Shown: positions 1 to 7,798 of the stretch, in pieces
How positions within the stretch are numbered: position 1 is the stretch's first letter
Layout of the letters: each line of letters starts with the position of its first letter
Origin: Methanomethylovorans sp.
GTDB taxonomy: Archaea > Halobacteriota > Methanosarcinia > Methanosarcinales > Methanosarcinaceae
Length of the DNA stretch: 41,139 bases
Assembly: GCA_014361205.1 (NCBI GenBank)
Contig: JACIVZ010000007.1
Span: forward strand, 1-41,139
Direction of reading: 5' to 3'
Translations under genes and position numbers: made by a program
The notes under the pieces: model-generated
What the model saw: only the letters and a program-made list of their open reading frames with translations
Told to the model about the DNA's origin: nothing
The model's database searches: none

Positions 1-39
1 AAGAAATTGTGGGATATGCAGTAAATTAATAAGTAGCTA

Positions 40-68
40 CCAGGCAATGATGCCTGGAACATTTTTTT
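40..68 (+). terminator. Intrinsic-type terminator of an upstream gene
   Basis: A perfect 7-bp stem, CCAGGCA (40-46) with TGCCTGG (51-57), has a 4-base ATGA loop and is followed by a run of seven T (62-68). It lies before the promoter of the first gene. A stem plus T-run is seen directly. That it ends a plus-strand transcript entering from outside the window is inference. Confidence 0.7.
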
Positions 69-117
69 GAAGATGAGATCAAGTGTTTAAGACATTTTGA
101 ATCGTTCACTATATGAG

Positions 118-143
118 TATAAAGAACATTTTGTAATTGAACA
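118..143 (+). promoter_or_regulatory. TATA box of the TatD gene, probably leaderless
   Basis: TATAAAG starts at 118, 25 bases before the ATG at 143. Archaeal transcription starts about 25 bases downstream of the TATA box, so the mRNA would begin at or next to the start codon. No Shine-Dalgarno motif is visible. This spacing favours ATG 143 over the in-frame TTG at 137. Confidence 0.5.
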
Positions 144-901
144 TGAATTATCAAATAATAGATTCTCACTGCCATCTTGATTTCCCTAAATTCAACAGGG
201 ATAGAGATGAAACGATACAACGTGCCCGTAAAAGCGGTGTAGATCAGATAATCAATTCTGGAGTTGATCTAAAGACTAATTTATCAACTCTTAAGCTTTC
301 TCAAAAATATGAATATATACATGCAACTTTGGGATTCAGTCCTCATCTTTCACCAAAAGCAACTGATGAACAAGTAGTCGAGATGTTAAATTTTATAGAA
401 GATAATGTTACCAAGATAGCAGGAATTGGTGAAGCAGGATTAGATTACTATTACTTTACTTCGATTGCTGAAAGGGAAAGACAGATAGAAGTGTTCAAAC
501 AAGTCATTGAACTTGCAGAGAGATACAATAAACCCCTTGTAATACACGGCAGAGATGCAGAAGATGTAGCATTCAAAATGACTGGTAATATCGATAAATT
601 AATTTTTCATTGTTATGGAGGAGATCTTCAGACAATGAAAAATATAGTAGATGCTGGCCATTTTATTTCAGTTCCTACTTTGGTATGTTTCTCGGATCAC
701 CATCAGAAAATTGCAAGAGAACTTCCATTAGAGCATATGCTTCTTGAAACTGATAGTCCATATCTTTCCCCCCGCAAAGGTAGAAACGAACCGGCATTTA
801 TTGTCGATTCACTGACATGGATAGCAAGATTCAAAGAAATAGAAGAAATAGATGTAGCAGAAGCAACGAGTAAAAATGCTATTAAAGTCTTCAATCTTTA
901 A
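143..901 (+). CDS. tatD: TatD family metal-dependent deoxyribonuclease/hydrolase
   Basis: Cytosolic TIM-barrel hydrolase of the TatD family, whose characterised members are metal-dependent DNases. The 252-residue length is normal for the family. Metal ligands can be read in order: HxH at H9/H11 in SHCHLDF, E97 in GEAGLD, H135 in VIHGRD, H156 in FHCYGG and D204 in LLETDSPYL. The start ATG 143 was chosen over TTG 137 because a TATA box lies 25 bases upstream. It is followed after 43 bases by a metallo-hydrolase and a radical SAM gene on the same strand, probably co-transcribed. The substrate in archaea is not known; DNA 3' ends or damaged DNA are the inference from the family. Confidence 0.92.
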   Translation: MNYQIIDSHCHLDFPKFNRDRDETIQRARKSGVDQIINSGVDLKTNLSTLKLSQKYEYIHATLGFSPHLSPKATDEQVVEMLNFIEDNVTKIAGIGEAGLDYYYFTSIAERERQIEVFKQVIELAERYNKPLVIHGRDAEDVAFKMTGNIDKLIFHCYGGDLQTMKNIVDAGHFISVPTLVCFSDHHQKIARELPLEHMLLETDSPYLSPRKGRNEPAFIVDSLTWIARFKEIEEIDVAEATSKNAIKVFNL

Positions 902-944
902 AATAATTTTTAAAAATCATGTGGTATAAAAGGAATTACAAAAT

Positions 945-1589
945 ATGCAGGTAAAGAAATTTCATACAGGCTATTACGATGCAAATTCATATCTTGTCAA
1001 TGGTAAAGTGCTAATAGATACAGGTATTAATACAAATTCATTAATATCCGAGATAGAAAAAATCATCGATATCAAAAACATTGAACTTATTATTCTTACT
1101 CATTGCCACTATGATCACACTGCATCAGCGGAAATAATTTCCAAAAAAAGCGGAGCTGACATAGCTATTCACAAAGCAGATATAAAATTATTGCATCATG
1201 ATGAAGGTAGTGCAGCTGCAGCTTTTGGTAGCAAAGCTCCATCTTTTGAGCCTGATATCTTGCTTGAAGGTGGAGAAAATATATCCATCAGCGATGAAGA
1301 ACATCTCGAAATAATACATACTCCCGGACATACCCCTGGATGCATATGTCTTTATGAACCGCTGTCAAAATCATTATTCTCAGGAGATACTATATTCCCT
1401 CAGGGAAGTATAGGGCGTACGGATTTTATAGGCGGGAGTGCCGCTCAAATAAGCAATTCAATAAAAAAAATCACACAATTAGATATAAAAATAATGTATC
1501 CTGGACATGGGGAACCCACTTCTGACAATGTGAATCGGCAAATTGAATTGTCTTACCATATGGCTAAAAATATATTTAATATCATATGA
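945..1589 (+). CDS. Metallo-beta-lactamase fold hydrolase, glyoxalase II-like
   Basis: A 214-residue MBL-fold enzyme. The signature THCHYDH gives metal ligands H53, H55, D57 and H58. HTPGHTPG supplies H129, SGDTIF supplies the bridging D148, and YPGHGE near residue 190 supplies the last His. This full set fits hydroxyacylglutathione-hydrolase-like (glyoxalase II) proteins. Methanogens lack glutathione, so the substrate is probably another thioester. AGGA at 931-934 precedes ATG 945. The 3' end overlaps the next gene by 4 bases (ATGA), which indicates translational coupling with the YgiQ-like gene. Confidence 0.88.
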   Translation: MQVKKFHTGYYDANSYLVNGKVLIDTGINTNSLISEIEKIIDIKNIELIILTHCHYDHTASAEIISKKSGADIAIHKADIKLLHHDEGSAAAAFGSKAPSFEPDILLEGGENISISDEEHLEIIHTPGHTPGCICLYEPLSKSLFSGDTIFPQGSIGRTDFIGGSAAQISNSIKKITQLDIKIMYPGHGEPTSDNVNRQIELSYHMAKNIFNII

Positions 1590-3460
1590 CGATGAATGAA
1601 AAAAAGCAAAAAGTAAGTCCACTTACCTCCCGATTTCTCCCTATGGACCTTACAGAAGCATACCAAAAAGGCTGGGAAGAACTTGATGTTATCATAATCA
1701 GTGGGGATGCCTATGTGGACCATCCGGGCTTCGGAACAGCCATAATTGGTAGGGTTCTTGAAGATGAAGGATATAGAGTGGGCATTATTGCACAGCCAAA
1801 ATGGGATAATGTCGAAGATTTTAAGAAATTGGGAAAACCTCGGCTGTTCTTTGCTGTAAGTGGTGGAAATACAGACTCTATGGTGAGCAACTACACACCT
1901 TCCAAGAGACCACGGCGTGAAGATGCCTATTCACCAGGCAATAAAACTGGAATGAGACCAAACAGAGCAACTATTGTTTATTCTAATAGACTAAGGGAAA
2001 TATTTCCTGATGTACCGATCGTTATTGGAGGCATAGAAGCATCTTTGCGCAGGTTTGCACATTACGACTATTGGTCTGATAAAGTTCGCCAATCAATTCT
2101 TGCAGACACGCCTGCTGACCTTTTGGTATATGGCATGGGGGAATTGCAGATACTCCAGATAGCAGAAAAACTGAATAAAGGAATACCTGTAAAAGAGATA
2201 ACTGACATTGATGGCACAGTTTGGAAAATGGATGTAAAAATGTGGGAGAAAAAAAGAGAGGAAATGCTACAGAAAAATATAGAGATACCTTCCTACTCAG
2301 ATGTTTCACAGAACAAAGTACTCTATTGCAAAGCTTTCAGGCTCATATTCGATGAACAAGACCATGTACGGGGAAGAGGACTAGTACAGACTCATCCGAA
2401 AACAGTGATCATACAGAACAAGCCCATGCGACCTCTTAATGAAAAAGAGTTGGACCATGTGTATGAGCTGCCTTATACAAGGAGTGCACATCCATCATAC
2501 AAAGAACCCATACCTGCCCTTGACATGGTCAGATTCTCCATCACCACCCACAGAGGATGTTTTGGTTCCTGCTCTTTCTGTGCTATAGTCCTGCACCAGG
2601 GAAGAATGATCTCCAGTCGCAGCATTGAATCAATCCTGAGAGAAGCTGAAGGGTTTAAGAAGATCAAGGGCTTCAAAGGTATCATCAACGGGCTTGGCGG
2701 ACCATCTGCTAACATGTATGGGATGGAATGCGCAAAGTGGGAAAAGAAAGGGACATGTACAGACAAATTATGTATTCATCCACAGGTTTGCCCCTCACTT
2801 GACACAAGCCATAAGAAACTGATAGAACTGATGAGAAGACTGCGGGAAATACCCGGCATATCAAAGGTTTTCGTTGGTTATGGCGTACGTTACGATCTGG
2901 CACTCCTTGATGAACAGTATATGGAAGAACTGTGTGCCCATCACGTCAGCGGACAGCTCAAGGTAGCACCCGAACATTACTGTAACGCAGTTACCGATGC
3001 CATGAAAAAACCCCGCAGGGAAATATTTGAAAAGTTCGAGCAGAAATACAAGGAGATAAATCGAAAATTAGGCAAAGATCAATACCTTGTAGCATTCTTG
3101 ATGTCTGGCCATCCAGGATGTACCCTTAACAACATGATCGAAACTGCAGAATACATCAGAGATAATGGCAGATATACGGAACAGGTGCAGGATTTCACAC
3201 CTACCCCCATGACTGCTGCCACATGCATGTTCCACACTGGAATTGATCCTTTCACAGGCAAGAACATTTATGTTGCAACTTCCAGGAAAGATAAAATGAT
3301 ACAAAGAGCCTTCTTACGTTATAAGGACCCACAGAATCAGATGCTTGTATACGAAGGGCTGAAACGGGCTAACAGATTGGACCTTGTGGGCAATAGCTGG
3401 AACTGCCTTATCAGAAGACCACCGAGAAGAGAAGAACAAAATGGCAGAAAATCATTTTGA
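1586..3460 (+). CDS. YgiQ family (UPF0313) radical SAM protein
   Basis: A 624-residue protein of the YgiQ/UPF0313 family. The radical SAM cluster motif CxxxCxxC is C325, C329 and C332 in RGCFGSCSFC. The N-terminal third resembles a cobalamin-binding-like fold (DAYVDHPGFGTAIIGRVL, then VIGGIEASLRR), as in other YgiQ proteins. The C-terminal part holds the conserved QVQDFTPTPMT segment. The reaction is not established for this family; S-adenosylmethionine radical chemistry on an unknown substrate is the family-level inference. The start ATG 1586 overlaps the upstream stop; a second in-frame ATG lies at 1592. Expected location is the cytosol. Confidence 0.93.
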   Translation: MTMNEKKQKVSPLTSRFLPMDLTEAYQKGWEELDVIIISGDAYVDHPGFGTAIIGRVLEDEGYRVGIIAQPKWDNVEDFKKLGKPRLFFAVSGGNTDSMVSNYTPSKRPRREDAYSPGNKTGMRPNRATIVYSNRLREIFPDVPIVIGGIEASLRRFAHYDYWSDKVRQSILADTPADLLVYGMGELQILQIAEKLNKGIPVKEITDIDGTVWKMDVKMWEKKREEMLQKNIEIPSYSDVSQNKVLYCKAFRLIFDEQDHVRGRGLVQTHPKTVIIQNKPMRPLNEKELDHVYELPYTRSAHPSYKEPIPALDMVRFSITTHRGCFGSCSFCAIVLHQGRMISSRSIESILREAEGFKKIKGFKGIINGLGGPSANMYGMECAKWEKKGTCTDKLCIHPQVCPSLDTSHKKLIELMRRLREIPGISKVFVGYGVRYDLALLDEQYMEELCAHHVSGQLKVAPEHYCNAVTDAMKKPRREIFEKFEQKYKEINRKLGKDQYLVAFLMSGHPGCTLNNMIETAEYIRDNGRYTEQVQDFTPTPMTAATCMFHTGIDPFTGKNIYVATSRKDKMIQRAFLRYKDPQNQMLVYEGLKRANRLDLVGNSWNCLIRRPPRREEQNGRKSF

Positions 3461-3486
3461 TTCCCTTGAGAAAACAGTTTAATAAA

Positions 3487-3511
3487 TAAAAAAAGATTGG
3501 AGGTTACTCCT
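3487..3511 (-). terminator. Terminator of the membrane-anchored protein gene
   Basis: On the minus strand GGAG and CTCC (3499-3502 with 3507-3510) can pair, followed by a run of seven T (3488-3494 in minus orientation). The gene's TAA stop (3504-3506) lies in the loop. The stem is short, so the T-run is the stronger part of the signal. Confidence 0.45.
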
Positions 3512-4244
3512 TAACTTCTTTAAAACTCTTTATTTCCGGCTCATACCCTTTTTCAATGGCATCCAGCAATTCTTTCTGATCCACATACTCATATTCCCTT
3601 ACAGCCAGTCCATCATCAGTTAATGTGAATTTTCCCAATGACGCACCAATCACAAGATAGTGTTCAGGGCCAAAGTCCTTAAATCTGGTAGAAACATCCT
3701 TACTTACATACAACAAGACCTTTTCACCTTCTTTGAAAGATGGTTCCGAATCGAAGGCCATTTTCACAACTTCGTCCTCTCCTCCTTGAATGCGAACCCT
3801 AATTTCTTTCTGCTCAAGTGGGTTCTTAAGATATTGATCCACACTTATAATGACATCAGTGTACATAGCATCATATTCACCCAAATTTTCAATTGTATCA
3901 CCCCGCCTTTTTCCGTCATGAGTGTTCCATTTTGCGGGCAGAATCTCCTTTACTGTGCCAATAACAATCGATTCAGATCGCTGATTTAGCTCAGTAAAAT
4001 TGAGATATGCAAGTGATCCACTACTCGAAATCAATATTTGAGGAGAATCTACTTCTGTACTATTACCTTGTGCATCTTGTGTTAGATGATCAGAACTGAC
4101 TGGAAGGGCTGATTGTTGCAAATTTTCTTCTGGAGAGTTGTTTTGCAGATGTTGTGTTAGATTCCCAAATAAGACTATGCCGACAATTAACACTGATAGT
4201 AATCCAACACTCAATAATCCATATTTTGTTGTTCGATTAACCAT
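3504..4244 (-). CDS. Membrane-anchored extracytoplasmic protein of unknown function
   Basis: I do not recognise the family. The 246-residue protein has one N-terminal membrane segment (about residues 8-27, GLLSVGLLSVLIVGIVLF), a low-complexity Ser/Gln/Asn linker to about residue 70, and a soluble C-terminal domain rich in beta-type segments. That topology puts the domain outside the cell. There are no cysteines and no obvious catalytic motif. The start ATG 4244 is preceded by AAGGTGG. It begins 9 bases after the stop of the secreted metalloprotease, so the two are almost certainly one operon. It might be a partner, inhibitor or tether of the protease; that is inference from position only. Confidence 0.75.
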   Translation of the reverse strand: MVNRTTKYGLLSVGLLSVLIVGIVLFGNLTQHLQNNSPEENLQQSALPVSSDHLTQDAQGNSTEVDSPQILISSSGSLAYLNFTELNQRSESIVIGTVKEILPAKWNTHDGKRRGDTIENLGEYDAMYTDVIISVDQYLKNPLEQKEIRVRIQGGEDEVVKMAFDSEPSFKEGEKVLLYVSKDVSTRFKDFGPEHYLVIGASLGKFTLTDDGLAVREYEYVDQKELLDAIEKGYEPEIKSFKEVKE

Positions 4245-4253
4245 TATACCACC

Positions 4254-4808
4254 TTATGTCCCATATATTGCAATGATCCCATTTTTGTCATCTTGTTCAA
4301 GACTTCTTTTGTATACAGTACCTGAATTAGTATCTTTAAACATGGTAGCTGAAGTAATAGTTGAATGGCCCAAACCAACGCCATGTCCAAACTCATGCGT
4401 GAATACGCTTAAGACATCATATTTACCTGAAGGGCATGGGGTTGAAGTAGACCAACTCGAACTATAATCGCTGTTCAGATCAATGTACATCTTTGAAAGA
4501 CGAGTAGTGCCTGAATAAACATAACGTGTACATGATCCGAGATAGTTTACCTGCGATCCAAAAGAGTAATACCTCACTTTATTGTTAGAATTCACAGACG
4601 AATAATAATCAAAGTCTGCACCGGCATTTGTCCAAGCATTTGCAGCTGCATCAACACAACTTTTGTATGCAGTTGGGACAGAACTATCGATTGTATAGCC
4701 GACATAACCGTTACTCCAATAATATTGTGTAGTATATGCTGATGCTGGACATATTAAACACAACAGCATCAGACAAAACACAATTACTCGATTTGATATT
4801 TTTGTCAT
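4254..4808 (-). CDS. Secreted matrixin-like (M10) zinc metalloprotease
   Basis: A 184-residue exported zincin. Residues 1-24 are a signal peptide with a hydrophobic core and a likely ASA cleavage site. The metzincin motif HEFGHGVGLGH gives zinc ligands H138, H142 and H148 with catalytic E139; Met156 in SATMFKD is a plausible Met-turn. C51, C93 and C125 are the only cysteines of the mature part. The mature chain is Ser/Tyr/Asn rich, as is common for exported proteins. It is about the size of a bare matrixin catalytic domain, with no propeptide or C-terminal module. Start ATG 4808 has a strong GAGGTGA ribosome-binding site. It is first in an operon with the membrane-anchored protein. The substrate is unknown. 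Confidence 0.88.
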   Translation of the reverse strand: MTKISNRVIVFCLMLLCLICPASAYTTQYYWSNGYVGYTIDSSVPTAYKSCVDAAANAWTNAGADFDYYSSVNSNNKVRYYSFGSQVNYLGSCTRYVYSGTTRLSKMYIDLNSDYSSSWSTSTPCPSGKYDVLSVFTHEFGHGVGLGHSTITSATMFKDTNSGTVYKRSLEQDDKNGIIAIYGT

Positions 4809-4980
4809 ATATTCACCTCACTATTTTTGAGGCAAGAACACGATAGATTTAAGTTTAGTAAAACTAACTTAGTCTTGCCTCAGGGCGTTTGGGGTTCAAA
4901 TCTACTTTGCAGGTTTCGTTTGAACCCCATTCCACATAATCGGTTGTGGCGTAACTCAATTAAACTTGTATATAAATTTT
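4809..4980 (-). promoter_or_regulatory. Structured leader and TATA box of the metalloprotease operon
   Basis: Read on the minus strand, an AT-rich TATA element (AAATTTATATACAAG, about 4961-4975) is followed by three inverted repeats and then the ribosome-binding site. The repeats are CCACA/TGTGG (about 4932-4949), a perfect 10-bp GGGGTTCAAA/TTTGAACCCC (4919-4928 with 4891-4900), and a perfect 10-bp TGAGGCAAGA/TCTTGCCTCA (4873-4882 with 4828-4837). The last one encloses a further imperfect stem (AGTTAGT/ACTAAACT). GAGGTGA and ATG 4808 follow directly. The repeats are seen; a leader RNA with a regulatory role is inference. The rest of the 452-base gap (4981-5260) shows only AT-rich sequence. 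Confidence 0.45.
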
Positions 4981-5260
4981 TTATGGCCATGCTATCAAAC
5001 TGAGAACTTGTTTGCTACCATAATACATAGAAAGAAAAATTGCATAATTGTTGAATACTTTTCTAAGACGCATAGCAATATCTAGTAGACTGACTTCTGT
5101 TATGGCTATGGACTAGGATTTAGAATTCAGAGAATTGTTCTCCGAAAGAAGATCAGTAATCCATTATGCTAAAATTATCCACACGATATTGAAGAGAACA
5201 AAAAGAATAAATCATACCGTATTAAAAGAGAAAAGAGTTTTTAAGTATAACTGTATAAAC

Positions 5261-6313
5261 TTATTTCATTGCCATTTTCAGCAGATCCAGAATATCAATA
5301 ACTTCTACTTTTGGCCCTCCGCGCTGTAGATTCGTTCTGCACAGTGGACAGGACGTGACGAGATAATCCACACCTTCGGGTATCTCTTCCAGGCGTTTCT
5401 TTGAAAGGGCCATTGAAAGATCAGGATAACCTTTCAGTACACCACCACCCGCACCGCAGCAACGGGATTGCTCGTGATGAGATTTCATTTCCTTAAGTTC
5501 GCAGATAGATGTGATTATCTTTCTGGGTGCATCGAAAACACCATTGCATCTTCCCAGATGGCAGGGATCATGGTAGGTCACCTTGAGATCCAGATGTTTC
5601 AGATCCATTTCTGGAAGGCGTTCTGCAAGAAACTCTGAAACATGTATTACTTTTAGATCACCAGGATAATCGTTCTTAAGAGTGGTGTAACAACCTGCAC
5701 AGCCTGTGATGATGGTATGTGCACCTATCTTTTTAATCTGCTCCATATTTTTAGAGACCAGAGAATCCGGATCCGAACCTGTACGCAACAGAGGTGAGCC
5801 ACAGCAAACCTCCTCAGGAATAAGTGTGACATCAAACTTCTTAAGCAGATCAAAGGTCCTGCGAGTAAGTTCGGGATACCTGTAAGAACCCAGGCAGCCC
5901 ACGAAAAAAACGTACGGGGCATGCTTTTTAATATCTGCAATGTCTCCCAGCCAGCTATGACGATATTGCGTTTCTCCCAGAGGATTGCCCTTTGATGTGG
6001 TTTCATCCCTGAGTACAAGCTGAGCATCTGTCATTCTACCCTTAAGCATAAGCTTGCGACGGGTATCCTGTACCACTTGCACTGGAGAAGCTCCCGATGG
6101 ACACATCTGTTCGCAGAGACCACATGTAGTACACATATTAAGACTGTTTAGCACATTTTCGTCTACTTCTAAACCATTATGAATACCAAGAGCAATAAGC
6201 ATGCGACCTCTGGAACTTGCTGATTCCCAACCAGCTTCTTCAAAAACTGGGCATACTGACCTGCAAGTTCCGCAACGTACACATTTAAGTATTGACCTAA
6301 GATCTTTTTCCAT
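5261..6313 (-). CDS. Fe-S oxidoreductase with two 4Fe-4S and two CCG domains (GlpC/HdrD-like)
   Basis: A 350-residue electron-transfer subunit. Two ferredoxin-type clusters are readable: C11-x2-C14-x2-C17-x3-C21 and C61-x2-C64-x2-C67-x3-C71. Two cysteine-rich CCG domains follow (GCLGSYR with EVCCGSPLL, and DPCHLGRC with RCCGAGGG), as in GlpC, LutA/GlcF and the HdrD subunit of heterodisulfide reductase. It should pass electrons from the FAD dehydrogenase encoded just upstream. No membrane segment is seen. The stretch is open from a GTG at 6322, but ATG 6313, with GGGTG just upstream and starting 1 base after the dehydrogenase stop, is preferred. The natural electron acceptor cannot be told from sequence. 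Confidence 0.9.
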   Translation of the reverse strand: MEKDLRSILKCVRCGTCRSVCPVFEEAGWESASSRGRMLIALGIHNGLEVDENVLNSLNMCTTCGLCEQMCPSGASPVQVVQDTRRKLMLKGRMTDAQLVLRDETTSKGNPLGETQYRHSWLGDIADIKKHAPYVFFVGCLGSYRYPELTRRTFDLLKKFDVTLIPEEVCCGSPLLRTGSDPDSLVSKNMEQIKKIGAHTIITGCAGCYTTLKNDYPGDLKVIHVSEFLAERLPEMDLKHLDLKVTYHDPCHLGRCNGVFDAPRKIITSICELKEMKSHHEQSRCCGAGGGVLKGYPDLSMALSKKRLEEIPEGVDYLVTSCPLCRTNLQRGGPKVEVIDILDLLKMAMK

Positions 6314-6314
6314 A

Positions 6315-7697
6315 TCATACACCCATCTTGCCGGGGTTCAGTATTCCTTTTGGATCCAGAGCCTTTTTAATAGTAATCATGACATCCAGAGCACTTCCCA
6401 ATTCCAAGCGCATGTATTCAGAACGTGCACTGCCTACACCATGTTCCGCCGTGACCGTCCCACCCAGCTCAATGGCAGTCCGATGAATTTTATCAGCTGC
6501 TGCGTTAAGCTTCATCCAGTCTTCATCACTAAGCATATCGATACACATACCAGTATGAAGATTGCCATCTCCAATGTGACCATATGTCATAATAGGAAGA
6601 TCAAACTCCTTAGAGATCTCATCCACCTTATGCAACATTTTTGGAATCTCTTTTATAGGAACCCCCACATCTTCTCCTACATATACCCTGGTCCTTACAG
6701 GATCAAGACGTGAAATAGCTGCACCTGCAAGTCTGCGGGCGGCCCATATCTCATCTCTCTCTTTCTTATCAGAAGCAGTCCGGATAGCTGACGCCAAATC
6801 TTCACAGGCTTTTACTATGAGATTAATACCTTCCTTTACTTCAGCTTCACTGCCATCAACCTCAAAAAGTAAGATGGCGCCAGCTTGTGGAAGATTCAGT
6901 TTGGGATCATAGTTATTTAAGGCTCTGATTATGTTGGAATCAAGGATTTCACATGCAGAAGGAACTATTCCCGATGAAAGAACTTTAACCACTGCTTTAC
7001 CTGCAAGCTCAGGAGTTTTGAATGAAGCAAATATAACAGAACGTTCTTTAGGAAGGGCACGTACTTTGATTATTGCCTGAGTGATGATACCAAGAGTACC
7101 TTCAGAACCCACAAAGAGATCGGTCAGTGAATAACCTGCAACCGTTTTCATGGTCTTTGAACCTGTCTTTATTATTTTTCCATCTGCCATCACTATTTCG
7201 AGCCCAAGAACATAACTGCGAGTAGTACCATACTTTACTGAACGCATACCACTGCCATTATTAGCAATTAACCCTCCAATCGTGCACATTGCAGAACTTC
7301 CTGGATCAGGTGGAAAGAAAAAACCGTATGGTTCCAACGCTTTATTTAACTTTTCCTGTACAATACCAGGTTCAACTATTACCTGCAAGTTATCAAGATC
7401 AAATTCCACTATTCTGTTCATCCCGGACATATCAAGAACAATGCCACCTTCTAATGGAACACAGCCACCCGACAGACCTGTACCTGCTCCCCTGGCAGTG
7501 ACTGGAATATTATGTTCGTAAGCAAGCCTGACAATATCAGATACCTGCGCAGTTGTGCGGGGTTTGATGACAACTTCCGGCATACCTCTTATCTGGGATG
7601 CATCAGATGAATAACAATATAGTTCACAGGAAGCAACAGATATATTTTCGGTACCTACTATATTTCCCATTTTTTCTATTAGATCCACATTAAGCAT
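6315..7697 (-). CDS. glcD: FAD-linked 2-hydroxyacid (D-lactate/glycolate-type) dehydrogenase, GlcD family
   Basis: A 460-residue flavoprotein of the GlcD/D-lactate dehydrogenase family, oxidising a 2-hydroxyacid to the 2-oxoacid. The PCMH-type FAD-binding domain shows ARGAGTGLSGG, CTIGGLIANNGSGMRS and VGSEGTLGIIT; the C-terminal FAD-oxidase domain shows YGHIGDGNLHTGM and TAEHGVGSARSEYM. The open frame extends to a TTG at 7742, but ATG 7697 gives the usual family length and start. It is followed 1 base later by the CCG-type Fe-S protein, a pairing seen in GlcDF and other D-lactate dehydrogenases. The actual substrate is not visible; D-lactate, glycolate or 2-hydroxyglutarate are all possible. 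Confidence 0.9.
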   Translation of the reverse strand: MLNVDLIEKMGNIVGTENISVASCELYCYSSDASQIRGMPEVVIKPRTTAQVSDIVRLAYEHNIPVTARGAGTGLSGGCVPLEGGIVLDMSGMNRIVEFDLDNLQVIVEPGIVQEKLNKALEPYGFFFPPDPGSSAMCTIGGLIANNGSGMRSVKYGTTRSYVLGLEIVMADGKIIKTGSKTMKTVAGYSLTDLFVGSEGTLGIITQAIIKVRALPKERSVIFASFKTPELAGKAVVKVLSSGIVPSACEILDSNIIRALNNYDPKLNLPQAGAILLFEVDGSEAEVKEGINLIVKACEDLASAIRTASDKKERDEIWAARRLAGAAISRLDPVRTRVYVGEDVGVPIKEIPKMLHKVDEISKEFDLPIMTYGHIGDGNLHTGMCIDMLSDEDWMKLNAAADKIHRTAIELGGTVTAEHGVGSARSEYMRLELGSALDVMITIKKALDPKGILNPGKMGV

Positions 7698-7798
7698 AAC
7701 TTTGAGTGTAGATAAGTGGTCTGAATTTAAAGATTTCGGCAATATAATATTAATTTATACAAAACATTTACATTTAACCATGCAGTATTCTACCAATA

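Noticed and set aside
4891-4928. GGTTCAAATC resembling a tRNA B box or T arm
   Set aside because: No acceptor, D or anticodon arm can be folded around it. The sequence is better explained as one arm of the 10-bp inverted repeat.
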